64,000 bases of DNA from Bog-756 sp963845485 (GTDB lineage Bacteria; Actinomycetota; Acidimicrobiia; Acidimicrobiales; RAAP-2). Positions within the stretch are counted from its first letter, which is position 1. Every line of letters begins with the position of its first letter. Below the pieces are notes generated by a model. It worked only from the letters and a program-made list of their open reading frames with translations, did no database searches and was not told the DNA's origin. The stretch is taken from positions 164,908 through 228,907 of the forward strand of contig CAWJSI010000006.1 of the NCBI GenBank assembly GCA_963845485.1. The letters are read 5' to 3'. Below are positions 23,270 to 33,146 of the stretch, in pieces. The position numbers and the translations under genes are program-made.

Positions 23270-24233
23270 CCGGGCCGAGGGGGACGGGAGACGGGAACGA
23301 CCCCGTCCCCGGGTTGGGGCCGGCCCGCCCGTCCGCCAACCATTCGCTGACCACCGACTGTGTCCACTCCGGGGCCTCCAGCATGGGCACGTGGCCGATA
23401 TCGGTGGCCACACGGAAGCGCCAGCTCGGGTGGGCGGCACTCATCCGTTGGGCCGAGGCCAGTGGCACCAATACATCGCGCGAGCCGTGCAGCAGCAGGG
23501 TGGGCTGGGTGATGCGGTCCAGTCGGGCCATGGTCTCGGCCGGGCGGGCCACCAGGGCCGAGAGGGAGCGGGCCGACCGCAGGTAGGCGGCGTCCACCGC
23601 CGCCCGGTCCAACCGCTCGGTGAGCTCGATGTGGGCTTCGACCACCTCTTCGGGCACCCGTGAGGGGTCCACGCAGCAGACGCCCAGTACGCGCCGCACG
23701 CTCTGTTCGGCCGTGGTGCGCTGTCGCCGCTGGCTCAAGTAGGTCTCCCCCACCCCCGGCACCGAGCACAGCAAGAAGTTGGCCACCACCCGCGGGTGGA
23801 CGAGGCCCAGGCGCGAGGTGGGCAGAGCCGGGTCGACCAGGATGAGGCCCGCCACGCTTTCGGGCTCGGCCGCCGCCTGCAGGGCCGCCACCAGTCCGCC
23901 CATGGAGTTCCCCATCACGAGGGGCGAGGCCCCCGGCGACTCGGCGGCTAGGACGCCGAGCACGCCACTCACCAGCCGGCGGTGGCCTTCGATGTCGGCG
24001 GTCCGCGAGCCGGTCGGGGTCATCCCGTGGCCGACGAGGTCGAGGGCCATGACCCGGGCGTTCCGGGCCAACCCGGGCCCGATGGCCGACCAGTTGAGGT
24101 GGGAACCGCCGAGGCCGTGCAGCGCCACGATGAGCGGGCCCTCCGGGTTGCCTCCCATGTCGACGAGGTGTGTCGGACCGTCCACATCGATCATCCGGGA
24201 GACCGCACCGGCGGGGAACGACGAGTCACTCAC
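23262..24233 (-). CDS. Alpha/beta hydrolase
   Basis: A 323-residue hydrolase with the nucleophile Ser in VMGNSMGG, Asp in HGSRDVLVPL and His in DIGHVPMLEAP, plus the oxyanion HGLGGSHLNW. A cap domain of about 90 residues lies between the strand-5 nucleophile and the acid. GTG at 24233 is chosen because a TAGCCT box lies 7 nt before it; GTG at 24254 is the alternative. Substrate unknown. Confidence 0.83.
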   Translation of the reverse strand: MSDSSFPAGAVSRMIDVDGPTHLVDMGGNPEGPLIVALHGLGGSHLNWSAIGPGLARNARVMALDLVGHGMTPTGSRTADIEGHRRLVSGVLGVLAAESPGASPLVMGNSMGGLVAALQAAAEPESVAGLILVDPALPTSRLGLVHPRVVANFLLCSVPGVGETYLSQRRQRTTAEQSVRRVLGVCCVDPSRVPEEVVEAHIELTERLDRAAVDAAYLRSARSLSALVARPAETMARLDRITQPTLLLHGSRDVLVPLASAQRMSAAHPSWRFRVATDIGHVPMLEAPEWTQSVVSEWLADGRAGPNPGTGSFPSPVPLGPVS

Positions 24234-24240
24234 CCGGTCG

Positions 24241-24246
24241 AGGCTA
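24241..24246 (-). promoter_or_regulatory. -10 box of leaderless hydrolase mRNA
   Basis: On the minus strand TAGCCT, then 7 nt, then the GTG at 24233. Confidence 0.45.
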
Positions 24247-24287
24247 CCGGCCACCAGCCCCGCACCCGGCCTTGGTTTCCGAAGTGA

Positions 24288-25703
24288 TCAGGCCGACGCC
24301 ATGACCACCAGCTGGTCACGGGTGGGCCCGGGCGCCGGCTCGTCCCGCCAGTCGGCGCCGAGCGCGATGACTTTGTCGAAGATCCCCTCGGCGGCCAACG
24401 CGTCGGAGGGGAGCTCCTGCACGCCGGCGATCCGGGCCAGGGCCCGCAGGCAGTCGGGATCTCGGCCCGCCGCGTGCACCAGAGCCTTGGTGATCTCATA
24501 GCCCGGGTCCTCGGGGGCGTACTCCTCGCCGGCTCGGTGGGCGGTGATCTCCGCCAGGCGGTGGCGATCGCCCGCCACGGTCGCCTCGTACCACGGGATG
24601 ACCGTGCGCCGGGTGGCCTCGTCCCAGGCCAGGGCCAGTTCGAACGGCGACGCGTCAACGTGCTCGGCCAACAGGTCGCGCAGCGCCACGGCGTGGATCA
24701 TGCCGATGGAGGCACCGCGGCCCACCGAAGGATTGGTACAGGACCACGAATCACCGACGGCGAGCAGCCCGGTGACCACCGGACGCCCGTCGACCACCAA
24801 CGACCGGATCCGGTCCTCCAGCTTGGTGATGGACACGATGCGGTCCTCCAGCGGGTCGCCCTCCAACCACGGGGCGGCACCGGGCAGGCTGCGGACCACC
24901 GCCGACCAGCGGTCGACGTCCCGCAGGCCTCTCAGAGCCACGTCCTCGGATGACGTAACCACCACCAGCGACCACGTCCCGTTGTCGCCGGGGAGGGTGA
25001 GCAGCGAGACGGTCCCGTACTCCTGGATGGGCAGGATCCCCGGAACGGTCGGCACGGTTCCGTCCGACGATGCGAAGTGTCGACCGAAGTAGACGAAGCC
25101 CGAATCTTCGCCGGCTTCGAGGGGAGGATCAGCACCGAGACCAGCGAGCCAGGCCGGAACCGGCGAGCGTCGACCGGTGGCGTCGACCACAACATCGGCC
25201 CTGAGCTCCTCGCCCGACTCCAGGCGCACCCCGGCCACACGCGGAACGCCTGAGCCATCGACGGGGCCGGGGACGAGCCCGCCCACCGCGCTCCCCCTCC
25301 GGACCTCGATGCCCGGCGCCTGGTCGACGGCGTGGGCCAAGACGGATTCAACGACCACCCGCCGGGCCGTCACGGCATCGAAGGCCCGGTCCTCGGCCAG
25401 CACCGGTCCCCGCACCGAGGGGGCCACATGGTCGAGAAGGTTCCACCGTTTGGCACCCGCATCGATCAGGGCGTCGAGCACGTCGGGAAGTTCGGCTTCC
25501 ATCATCGACCGGTACCGGGGTGCGAACAGGTGGGGAAGGCGGAACTGGTTTACCCCTCGGCGCTCCCACTCTCGCCAGGACACCGAAGGGTCCGGAGGAG
25601 GCGAAGGGTCACGTTCGAGCACGGTCACCTCGTGGCCCGCGCGAGCCAGGAGGAGGCCGCTCGACAGACCGACGAGGCCCGCCCCGGTGATGGTGATCCT
25701 CAC
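24288..25703 (-). CDS. FAD-dependent monooxygenase/oxidoreductase
   Basis: A 471-residue flavoprotein with the N-terminal Rossmann motif ITGAGLVGLSSGLLLARAG (FAD ADP part), a second-region DVVVDATGRRSPVPAWL and the GDSWSCTNPSVGRGAS flavin motif, typical of p-hydroxybenzoate-hydroxylase-like or tryptophan-halogenase-like monooxygenases. It lacks the halogenase WxWxIP motif. GTG at 25703 is chosen because GAAGGGGG lies 4 nt upstream and the Rossmann fold begins at once. It follows the semialdehyde dehydrogenase gene by 112 nt on the same strand. Confidence 0.82.
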   Translation of the reverse strand: MRITITGAGLVGLSSGLLLARAGHEVTVLERDPSPPPDPSVSWREWERRGVNQFRLPHLFAPRYRSMMEAELPDVLDALIDAGAKRWNLLDHVAPSVRGPVLAEDRAFDAVTARRVVVESVLAHAVDQAPGIEVRRGSAVGGLVPGPVDGSGVPRVAGVRLESGEELRADVVVDATGRRSPVPAWLAGLGADPPLEAGEDSGFVYFGRHFASSDGTVPTVPGILPIQEYGTVSLLTLPGDNGTWSLVVVTSSEDVALRGLRDVDRWSAVVRSLPGAAPWLEGDPLEDRIVSITKLEDRIRSLVVDGRPVVTGLLAVGDSWSCTNPSVGRGASIGMIHAVALRDLLAEHVDASPFELALAWDEATRRTVIPWYEATVAGDRHRLAEITAHRAGEEYAPEDPGYEITKALVHAAGRDPDCLRALARIAGVQELPSDALAAEGIFDKVIALGADWRDEPAPGPTRDQLVVMASA

Positions 25704-25815
25704 GATGCCCCCTTCGCCTCTTCTCCACCGGACCACACCGTGCCGCCGGGCGGCCGCATCTCGCCACATGCCACCGAAACCACCGGGTGGGGCCCCATCT
25801 CCTGACCGGGCGTCG

Positions 25816-27324
25816 TCAGCGGTTGTCGCCCGACGGGAAGTGAAGTTCGACAGTTCCCGGTGCGGCCTTCTCACCGGCTCCGTCCGACACCGGTTCGGGC
25901 CACCGTGTGGTCACCGACTTGAGGCGGGTGTTGAAGCGGACCCCCTCCATCCCGTGGATGTGGGTGTCGCCGAACAGGGAGTCCTTCCACCCGCCGAAGG
26001 AGTAGTAGGCCATCGGCACGGGAATGGCCACGTTGATCCCGACCATGCCGACCTGCACGTCGCGCCGGAACCGCCGGGCGGCGTGGCCGTCTCTGGTGAA
26101 AATGGCGGTTCCGTTGCCGTAGGGGTTGGCGTTGACCAGGTCGATGGCCTCGTCGAGCGTCTCCACCCGGAGGACCGAGAGCACGGGACCGAAGATCTCG
26201 TCTCGGTAGACGGCCATGGACGAGGTGACGTGGTCGACCAGCGTCGGGCCAACGAAGAAGCCGTCGTCACCCCCAGGGACCTTGACCTCCCGACCGTCAA
26301 GCACCACCGCCGCCCCCTCGGTCTCGGCCGACTCGACGTAACCGGCGACCCGATCGCGATGGGCCGCGGTGATGAGCGGGCCCATGTCCGATCCCGGATC
26401 GGTGCCGGGTCCGGTGGTGAGGGCGGCGGCCCGTTGCCGGAGGGCTTCGACCAGAGGATCGGCATCCCCCACCGCCACCACCGCAGAGATGGCCATACAG
26501 CGCTCACCGGCCGAGCCGTAGCCCGCTGCCGTCAGGGCGTCGGCGGCGGCGGCGAGGTCGGCGTCAGGGAGCACCACGGCGTGGTTCTTGGCACCACCGA
26601 GGGCCTGGCAGCGTTTCCCGGTGGCCGTGGCCCGCTCGAAGACGTGGCGGGCCACCGGCGTCGAGCCGACGAAGGACACCGCGGCCACCCCGGGGTGGTC
26701 GAGGAGGGCGTCCACGGCCACTGAGTCGCCGTGGACCACGGTGAAGACATCCTCGGGGAGGCCGGCCTCCCGCCAGAGATCGGCGATGAGCAGCGACGGC
26801 GAGGGATCGCGCTCGGAGGGCTTGAGAATGAAGGCGTTGCCGCAGGCGATGGCCACCGGGTACATCCACATCGGTACCATCACCGGGAAGTTGAACGGGG
26901 TGATCCCCGCCACCACGCCGAGCGGTTGGCGGACTGAGGAGGCGTCCACGCCGTTTGAGACGTCCTCGGAGAACTCCCCCTTCAAGAGGTGGGGGATGCC
27001 ACAGGCGAACTCGATGACCTCGATCCCCCGGGCCACCTCGCCTCGGGCATCCTCGACCACCTTGCCGTGCTCGGCGGTGACCAGCCGAGCGAGGTCGTCC
27101 CGATGACGGTCGGCCAGCTCGCGGAAGGCGAACAGGACGCGGGTCCGGGCCGTGAGCGACGTCTCGCCCCAGCCGACCGAGGCAGCACGTGCCGCCACCA
27201 CCGCCCGGTCGACGTCACGGGCCGAGGCCAACACCACCGTACCGGTGACCTCCCCCGACGCCGGGTCGAACACCGGGGCCGTGCGGGCCGAGTCCCCCTC
27301 CAGCGATGCGCCGATCCACTTCAT
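25816..27324 (-). CDS. mmsA: CoA-acylating methylmalonate-semialdehyde dehydrogenase
   Basis: A 502-residue aldehyde dehydrogenase that converts methylmalonate or malonate semialdehyde, CoA and NAD to propionyl- or acetyl-CoA in valine, inositol or beta-alanine breakdown. The family mark is TPFNFPVMVPMWMYPVAIACGN, and catalytic Cys276 sits in GSAGERCMAIS. The Glu of ordinary aldehyde dehydrogenases is replaced by Asn (GGAKNHAVV), as expected for the CoA-acylating branch. ATG at 27324 has GGAGGAG 6 nt upstream. Confidence 0.92.
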   Translation of the reverse strand: MKWIGASLEGDSARTAPVFDPASGEVTGTVVLASARDVDRAVVAARAASVGWGETSLTARTRVLFAFRELADRHRDDLARLVTAEHGKVVEDARGEVARGIEVIEFACGIPHLLKGEFSEDVSNGVDASSVRQPLGVVAGITPFNFPVMVPMWMYPVAIACGNAFILKPSERDPSPSLLIADLWREAGLPEDVFTVVHGDSVAVDALLDHPGVAAVSFVGSTPVARHVFERATATGKRCQALGGAKNHAVVLPDADLAAAADALTAAGYGSAGERCMAISAVVAVGDADPLVEALRQRAAALTTGPGTDPGSDMGPLITAAHRDRVAGYVESAETEGAAVVLDGREVKVPGGDDGFFVGPTLVDHVTSSMAVYRDEIFGPVLSVLRVETLDEAIDLVNANPYGNGTAIFTRDGHAARRFRRDVQVGMVGINVAIPVPMAYYSFGGWKDSLFGDTHIHGMEGVRFNTRLKSVTTRWPEPVSDGAGEKAAPGTVELHFPSGDNR

Positions 27325-27434
27325 AAGATTCTCCTCCCGTCCGACCCGACCGGCATACAGCCGCTCGCTCCCCTGGACCGACCCGTGAGAACAGACCCCA
27401 CTCGACCACGCGGGCCCCGTGACAGACTTGGTCC

Positions 27435-28169
27435 GTGCCCGATCCCCGCCCGCGCCGCCGTCGGGCGTCCCCCGATGCACCGACCGACGGAGTGGTGACC
27501 GAACGGACCCGGCTGCGTCGCCTCCCCGAGCAGGGGTCGCACCGAATAGAGGACGTCCACGCCGTCCTCGACTCGGGCTTCATCTGTCACCTCGGACTGG
27601 TGGTGGACAGCACGCCGATGGTGGTGCCGACCAGCTACGCACGAAGCGGTGACTCCCTCTACCTCCACGGGTCGGTGGCCAGTCAAAGCCTGCGGGCGGT
27701 GCGGGAGCCGGTTCCCGTGTGCGTAACGGTGACGCTGGTGGACGGCGTGGTACTGGCCCGATCGGTCTTCAACCACTCGGTCAACTACCGGTGCGCCATG
27801 ATCTACGGCATCCCCGAGGTCCTCACGGACGTGGAGGAGAAACTGATCGGCCTGCGGACCATCAGCGAGCACATCGTCCCGGGACAGTGGGACTACGCCC
27901 GAGCGCCGTCGGACAAGGAGTTGGCCGCCACCACCGTCTTGCGCCTGGCCCTCGACGAGGCATCGGTGAAGGTGAGTGCAGGTCCGCCCGATGACGGCGA
28001 GGGACCCGATGGTGAGCTCGACGTGTGGGCCGGTGTGGTTCCGCTCGTCACCGTGCGACTCGATCCAGTGGCCGACCCCGACCTCCGGTCGGGCATTGGC
28101 CTGCCCGCCCACCTCGGGTCGGGAACCGTCGCCCCGGGAGCCACACCGTGGCGAACCATGGAGCCGTAG
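27435..28169 (+). CDS. Pyridoxamine-phosphate-oxidase-like flavin-binding protein
   Basis: A 244-residue protein of the PNPOx-like split beta-barrel, FMN-binding group (flavin-nucleotide-binding subfamily). LDSGFICHLGLVVDSTPMVVP and YLHGSVASQSLRAV form the FMN site; VFNHSVNYRCAMIYG is typical. Function in this subgroup is mostly unproven. GTG at 27435 lies 6 nt after CAGACT (27423-27428), a weak -10. It is divergent from mmsA. Confidence 0.8.
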   Translation: MPDPRPRRRRASPDAPTDGVVTERTRLRRLPEQGSHRIEDVHAVLDSGFICHLGLVVDSTPMVVPTSYARSGDSLYLHGSVASQSLRAVREPVPVCVTVTLVDGVVLARSVFNHSVNYRCAMIYGIPEVLTDVEEKLIGLRTISEHIVPGQWDYARAPSDKELAATTVLRLALDEASVKVSAGPPDDGEGPDGELDVWAGVVPLVTVRLDPVADPDLRSGIGLPAHLGSGTVAPGATPWRTMEP

Positions 28170-28193
28170 TCGATACATCGGCCACCCTCTCGA

Positions 28194-29315
28194 TCAGCCG
28201 AGGAAGGAGGCCAGCGGGGTGACCTTCATCCCGTGGGCCTGGGCCACCGGCTCGTAGACCACCGACCCCTCCACGACGTTGACGCCCTCGGCCAGCGCGG
28301 CGTCGGCCCGCACCGCACCCTGCCAGCCGCGGTTGGCGATGTCGAGGACATAGGGCAGCGTGGCGTTGACCAATGCGTGGGTGGACGAGTGGGGAACAGC
28401 CCCGGGCATGTTGGCCACGCAGTAGAAGACCGAGCCGTTGACCTCGAAGGTCGGGTTGGAGTGGGTGGTGGGTCGGGTGGACTCGAAACAGCCTCCCTGA
28501 TCGACGGAGATGTCGACGAGCACCGATCCCTCCCGCATCCGCGCCACCAGGTCGTCGGAGACGAGTTTGGGGGCCTTGGCCCCGACCACCAGCACCGCAC
28601 CGATCACGATGTCCGCGTCCACACACGTTTCCTCGATGGCATGGGTGCTCGACGCCACGGTCTCGAGGGCGCCGCGGAAGTGGTGGTCGACCTGGCGCAG
28701 GCGTTCGAGGTTGCGGTCGAGGATGTAGACCTCGGAGTGCATGCCGACGGCGAGGGTGGCGGCGGCCATACCCGCCACCCCGGCACCGAGGATGACCACC
28801 TTGGCGCAGCGCACCCCGGGGACACCGCACACGAGCACGCCCCGGCCGCCCCCCGGGCTCATGAGGTGGTGGGCACCCATGAGGGGCGCCATCCGGCCGG
28901 CCACCTCGCTCATGGGGGTCAACAGGGGCAGCGAGTTGTCGGCCAGCCGGACCGTCTCGTAGGCGATGGCCGTGTTCCCGGCGGCCAGCAGCGCCTCGGT
29001 GCACGGCAACGAGGCGGCCAGGTGAAGGTAGGTGAACAGGATCTGTCCGTGTCGGAGTCCGAGCCGCGGGTACTCCTCGGGCACCGGCTCCTTCACGCCG
29101 AGAACCATGTCCGACGCCGCCCATATCTCGTCCGGGTCGGACACCATGGTGGCCCCGGTGGCGGTGAAGTCCTCGTCGGGGATGGACGATCCCAGCCCGG
29201 CTCCTGTCTCGATGAAGACGGTATGGCCGGCCGAGGTCAGCTCACGCACCCCGGCGGGGGTGATGGCCACTCGGTACTCGTCAACCTTGACCTCTTTCGG
29301 CACGCCGACGATCAT
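28194..29315 (-). CDS. ald: Alanine dehydrogenase
   Basis: A 373-residue NAD-dependent enzyme interconverting L-alanine and pyruvate plus ammonia. Arg15 in EYRVA, Lys75 in GVKEP and His98 in TYLHLA are the substrate and catalytic residues; GAGVAGMAAATLAVGM is the NAD site. ATG at 29315 is chosen because GAGG lies 8 nt upstream and the family starts MIVGVPKE; the ATG at 29333 overlaps the permease stop. It is the last gene of the minus-strand half of the amine island. Confidence 0.95.
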   Translation of the reverse strand: MIVGVPKEVKVDEYRVAITPAGVRELTSAGHTVFIETGAGLGSSIPDEDFTATGATMVSDPDEIWAASDMVLGVKEPVPEEYPRLGLRHGQILFTYLHLAASLPCTEALLAAGNTAIAYETVRLADNSLPLLTPMSEVAGRMAPLMGAHHLMSPGGGRGVLVCGVPGVRCAKVVILGAGVAGMAAATLAVGMHSEVYILDRNLERLRQVDHHFRGALETVASSTHAIEETCVDADIVIGAVLVVGAKAPKLVSDDLVARMREGSVLVDISVDQGGCFESTRPTTHSNPTFEVNGSVFYCVANMPGAVPHSSTHALVNATLPYVLDIANRGWQGAVRADAALAEGVNVVEGSVVYEPVAQAHGMKVTPLASFLG

Positions 29316-29325
29316 CGGGCCGTCC

Positions 29326-30840
29326 TCACTCATCGATCTCGGTGTAGGCCACCAAGGGCTGCTTGAAGAAGTCGCCCTTGGTGAAGAGCTTGGCGATCAC
29401 GACCAACGGGATACCCAAGCCCATGGTGATGAGCACCGGCGCCGACGCGCTCAGTCCGGCCTGCTTGACGACCTCGTAGCCGACCCAGAGGAGGAACACT
29501 CCCCCGAGGAAGGGCAGGAGCACCCCGGTGAAGAAGAAGCCGACCCTCTGGAAGGCCACCTTGCGGAACGACCAGGCACAGGCCAGACCGGTGACCCCGT
29601 AGTAGAAGGCGATGAGCACTCCGATGTTGTCGATCAGGTTGCCGAAGACGGTGGCCACCGAGGACGACTCGGTGGTCAACAAGATGCCGAACAGCGAGAT
29701 GAAGGCCAGGATCACCGTACCCAGTGCTGGGGTGAGGAACTTGCCCTGGATCGAGGCGAACACCTTGGGGAACACCCGGTCTCGGGCCATGGACAACGAG
29801 ATGCGGGCCGACGGCAACAGAGTGGTCTGGGTGGTGCCCACCGTCGAGGAGAGCACCGCGATGATCATGATGTAGCCGATCCACTTACCCCCGACCTGCT
29901 GGGCGAAGTAGAACAGGATGTTGGAGCCCTGGCCCGAGAGCTGCTTGGCCGGAAGCAGCATCTGGGCGGCGATGATGTTGAGCAGGAACACGGCCAGCAG
30001 CAAGAACATCGAGATGAGGCCGGCCTGACCCGGCGTCTTGGATGCGTTCTTGGACTCCTCGTTGAGGTTGGCCGCCGTGTCCCATCCCCAGAAGAAGAAC
30101 ACCCCGAGGACCACACCGGCGGCGATTCCCTCGTAGCCGTGGATGTTGAAGGGGTTGAGCCATCCGGCGTGGAATCCGGTGGAGCCGGCTGGATGCTTCA
30201 CCAGCACCTTGATGATGCCGGCGATGGAGATCCCGATCACCGCCACGTACTCGATGATGACCATGACCCACTGGAAGTTGGTGGTCCAGCGGATGCCGTA
30301 GACACAGATGAAGGTGATGAAGGCCAGCCACAGTCCGCCGATGATGGCGGTCAGCCCGGCGCTGGAGGCTGTGCTGGCGCTGATCCATCCCACCGAGTTC
30401 AAGAAGGCCAGCGTGTTGGTGCCGGCCAAGACCGGTGCCGACACGCAGAACAGGATGCCCGCGGCGATCTGGACCCATCCGTTGAACCACCCCACCGTGG
30501 GATGGACCAGCTTGGAGAGCCAGCTGTAGGAGGCCCCGCAGGTCGGGTCCTTCCGGTTCAGGTAGAAGTAGGCGATGGCGATGAAGAACACCGGGATGAA
30601 GCTCACGATGATCACGGCCGGGCCGGCGTAGGCCACACCCACGGCGGCGAAGAGCAGACTGATGGTGGCGGCCAGGCTGTAGGCCGGGGCCACCGACGAC
30701 ACGGCCACGGCCGTCGAGTCGAACAGGTTGAGCGTGTCCGCCCGCAGCGTGGCCTCGGCTTCGCTGGCCGGGACCGGAGCCCCGAAGGGTCCGGGTACCT
30801 CGGGCGGCGTGCCTCCGCCATCGATGACATCAGTGCTCAT
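29326..30840 (-). CDS. APC-superfamily amino acid/polyamine permease
   Basis: A 504-residue, about 12-helix secondary transporter. The first helix carries VSSVAPAYSLAATIS, the consensus start of amino acid-polyamine-organocation transporters, and GASYSWLSKLVHPTVGWFNGW is the conserved helix-3 region. ATG at 30840 has GGGAG 5 nt upstream. It lies 10 nt upstream of ald and 91 nt downstream of the aminobutyraldehyde dehydrogenase, so it probably imports the amine or amino acid this cluster degrades. Confidence 0.88.
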   Translation of the reverse strand: MSTDVIDGGGTPPEVPGPFGAPVPASEAEATLRADTLNLFDSTAVAVSSVAPAYSLAATISLLFAAVGVAYAGPAVIIVSFIPVFFIAIAYFYLNRKDPTCGASYSWLSKLVHPTVGWFNGWVQIAAGILFCVSAPVLAGTNTLAFLNSVGWISASTASSAGLTAIIGGLWLAFITFICVYGIRWTTNFQWVMVIIEYVAVIGISIAGIIKVLVKHPAGSTGFHAGWLNPFNIHGYEGIAAGVVLGVFFFWGWDTAANLNEESKNASKTPGQAGLISMFLLLAVFLLNIIAAQMLLPAKQLSGQGSNILFYFAQQVGGKWIGYIMIIAVLSSTVGTTQTTLLPSARISLSMARDRVFPKVFASIQGKFLTPALGTVILAFISLFGILLTTESSSVATVFGNLIDNIGVLIAFYYGVTGLACAWSFRKVAFQRVGFFFTGVLLPFLGGVFLLWVGYEVVKQAGLSASAPVLITMGLGIPLVVIAKLFTKGDFFKQPLVAYTEIDE

Positions 30841-30931
30841 GTGCGCTCCCATTGCAGTGGTCGGGTACGGACTGTCCCCACATACGGCTCGGCGTGGGTC
30901 CCACGGTGACGGCGCCCTCGTTGGTGGTGCT

Positions 30932-32395
30932 TCAACTGCCGATGTAGCTCATGACGTGCTTGATGCGGGTGTAGTCCTCGAAGCCATAGGACGAGAGGTC
31001 CTTGCCGTAGCCCGAGTGCTTGAAGCCGCCGTGGGGCATTTCGGCCACGATGGGGATGTGGGTGTTGATCCACACCGCACCGAAGTCCAGTCCCTTGGCC
31101 ATGCGCATGGCCCGACCGTGGTCCTTCGTCCAGACGCTGGAGGCCAAGCCGTAGCGCACGCCGTTGGCCCAGGCCAGTGCTTCCTCTTCGTCGGAGAACC
31201 GCTGGACGGTGATGGCCGGACCGAACATCTCGTCCTGGATGACCTCGTCGCTCTGGTCCAAGCCGGCGATGACCGACGGCGCGAAGCAAAAGCCGCGGGC
31301 GCCGACCGGTGTTCCGCCGGTTACCACTTCGGCGTGAGAGGGAAGGCGGTCGAAGAATCCCTCCAGACGGGTGAGCTGGGCGGCGCTGTTGAGCGGTCCG
31401 TAGTCGGCATCGGGGGTGTCGAGGCCCCCCACCGTCTGGGCCGTGGCCTGCTCGGTAAGGGCCGATACGAAATCGTCGTACACCTTGGGGCCGGCGAGCA
31501 CCCGGGTGGCGGCGGTGCAGTCCTGCCCGGCGTTGAAGTAGCCGGCGATGGCGATGCCCTCGGCGGCGGCAGCCACGTCGGCGTCGTCGAACACGACACA
31601 GGGCGCCTTACCGCCCAGCTCCAGGTGGACCCGCTTCACATCGGCCGCAGCCGAGGCCGCCACCTCCATGCCGGCCCGTACGCTGCCGGTGATCGACACC
31701 ATGGCCGGGGTGGGGTGCTCCACTAAGAGCCGACCGGTCTCCCGATCGCCGCACACCACGTTGATGGCTCCGTCGGGAAGGAACTCGGACATGATCTCGG
31801 CCATCAGGAGCGACGAGGCCGGGGTGGTGTCCGAAGGCTTCAGCACCATGGTGTTCCCTGCAGCGAGGGCCGGGGCCCACTTCCACACGGCCATCATCAG
31901 CGGGTAGTTCCACGGGGTGACGGCGGCGCACACCCCGATCGGCTCCCGCCGGATGAACGAGGTGTGGTCGGCCAGGTACTCGCCGGCCGACTTACCCTCG
32001 AGATGGCGGGCGGCGCCGGCGAAGAACCGTATCTGGTCGACCAGTTGGGGGATCTCCTCGGCCAGGGTCACCGCCACCGGCTTGCCGGTGTTGGCGCTCT
32101 CGACCCGCACCAGATCGTCGGCCCGTGACTCGAAGGCATCGGCGATGCGGAACAGCGCCAGGCTGCGCTCCGACGGGGTGGCGTCGCGCCACTCGGGAAA
32201 GGCGGACGCGGCGGCGGCCATGGCGGTGTCCACGTCCTTGGCCCCCGACACGGGGGCATCGAGGTAGCCCTCACCGGTGCTCGGATCAATCAGTGTGGCC
32301 ACCGAACCGTCCTCGGTGGGCACGTACGAACCGCCGACGAAGTTGGCCAGTTCACCGTCCTTTGTGCTTCCGTGCTCGGAGTTCTTGCTGCTCAT
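30932..32395 (-). CDS. Aminobutyraldehyde dehydrogenase-like ALDH
   Basis: A 487-residue NAD-dependent aldehyde dehydrogenase. Glu259 in LELGGKAP and catalytic Cys293 in NAGQDCTAATR; the NAGQDC form is characteristic of gamma-aminobutyraldehyde dehydrogenases (PatD/Prr). It would oxidise 4-aminobutanal from putrescine to GABA. ATG at 32395 has GGGAGGG 3 nt upstream. It is divergent from the Lrp gene, sharing a 271-bp control region. Confidence 0.87.
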   Translation of the reverse strand: MSSKNSEHGSTKDGELANFVGGSYVPTEDGSVATLIDPSTGEGYLDAPVSGAKDVDTAMAAAASAFPEWRDATPSERSLALFRIADAFESRADDLVRVESANTGKPVAVTLAEEIPQLVDQIRFFAGAARHLEGKSAGEYLADHTSFIRREPIGVCAAVTPWNYPLMMAVWKWAPALAAGNTMVLKPSDTTPASSLLMAEIMSEFLPDGAINVVCGDRETGRLLVEHPTPAMVSITGSVRAGMEVAASAAADVKRVHLELGGKAPCVVFDDADVAAAAEGIAIAGYFNAGQDCTAATRVLAGPKVYDDFVSALTEQATAQTVGGLDTPDADYGPLNSAAQLTRLEGFFDRLPSHAEVVTGGTPVGARGFCFAPSVIAGLDQSDEVIQDEMFGPAITVQRFSDEEEALAWANGVRYGLASSVWTKDHGRAMRMAKGLDFGAVWINTHIPIVAEMPHGGFKHSGYGKDLSSYGFEDYTRIKHVMSYIGS

Positions 32396-32503
32396 GGTCC
32401 CTCCCCGGACTCTGCCAACACAACGTGGGCACCGGTCTACGAGCGGGGTAGCCGCCGTCGACTGCACACCAACGACCTCATAGTTGCCGATGGATCCACC
32501 GCG

Positions 32504-32520
32504 GACAAGTTTTTTCTGTC
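32504..32520. promoter_or_regulatory. Possible Lrp-family operator
   Basis: GACA-N9-TGTC with a T6 tract inside, between the divergent aminobutyraldehyde dehydrogenase and Lrp genes. Lrp/AsnC sites are typically short inverted repeats around an A/T tract. Position and form fit autoregulation but nothing proves it. Confidence 0.35.
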
Positions 32521-32580
32521 AGCAGACGGCACCTTGCCACGGATTCCATCGCATCATGGCCGTATTTCTCCGCGAACTGC

Positions 32581-32586
32581 TATAAC
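32581..32586 (+). promoter_or_regulatory. Possible -10 box for the Lrp operon
   Basis: TATAAC, 5 of 6 to consensus, about 80 nt before the Lrp ATG. No clear -35. The leader ends in a strong AAGGAGG site. Confidence 0.4.
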
Positions 32587-32666
32587 TGAGCGGGTATGGA
32601 TCAGCCTCCCGCCACACCCTCGGGCCACCCCCGCCCCTACCCCTCCGGAGCAGCCGAAGGAGGACG

Positions 32667-33146
32667 ATGAGTTCGCCGGCGGCGTCGCCCGGGGCCAGCG
32701 GACTGCTGGACGACGTGAACAAGGCCATCGTCGAGGAGCTCCAGAAAGACGGGCGTCGCACCTACGGGGCGATCGCCGAAGCGGTGGGCCTGTCCGAGGC
32801 CGCTGTGCGGCAGCGGGTCCAGAAGATGCGGGACGCCGGCGTGATGCAGATCGTGGCGGTCACCGACCCGCTCCAGGTGGGCTTCCGGTGCCAGGCCATG
32901 GTGGGGATCCGCGCCGACGGTGATACGCGGGTGGTGGCCGAGCGCCTGGCCGCCGTGGACGACATCGAGTACGTGGTCCTGTGCACCGGCTCCTTCGACA
33001 TACTGGTGGAGTTGGTGACCGAGGACGAGAACACGTTGCTCGAGCTGCTGAACGGGGTCATCCGCGAGATCCCCGGCGTGCGCGACACCGAGACTTTCAT
33101 GTACCTGAAGTTGACCAAGCAGACCTATACCTGGGGGACCAGATGA
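32667..33146 (+). CDS. Lrp/AsnC-family regulator
   Basis: A 159-residue regulator with an N-terminal helix-turn-helix (about 15-60; RRTYGAIAEAVGLSEAAVRQRVQKM) and a C-terminal RAM effector domain (about 75-155). It has an excellent AAGGAGG site 3 nt before ATG. Its stop overlaps the aminotransferase start (ATGA). It probably senses an amino acid or amine and controls both arms of the divergent catabolic cluster. Confidence 0.9.
   Translation: MSSPAASPGASGLLDDVNKAIVEELQKDGRRTYGAIAEAVGLSEAAVRQRVQKMRDAGVMQIVAVTDPLQVGFRCQAMVGIRADGDTRVVAERLAAVDDIEYVVLCTGSFDILVELVTEDENTLLELLNGVIREIPGVRDTETFMYLKLTKQTYTWGTR

Noticed and set aside
29032..30909. A 625-codon plus-strand open frame
   Set aside because: It mirrors the APC permease and part of ald; the Glu/Asp/Gln/His-rich composition comes from reverse reading of hydrophobic helices.
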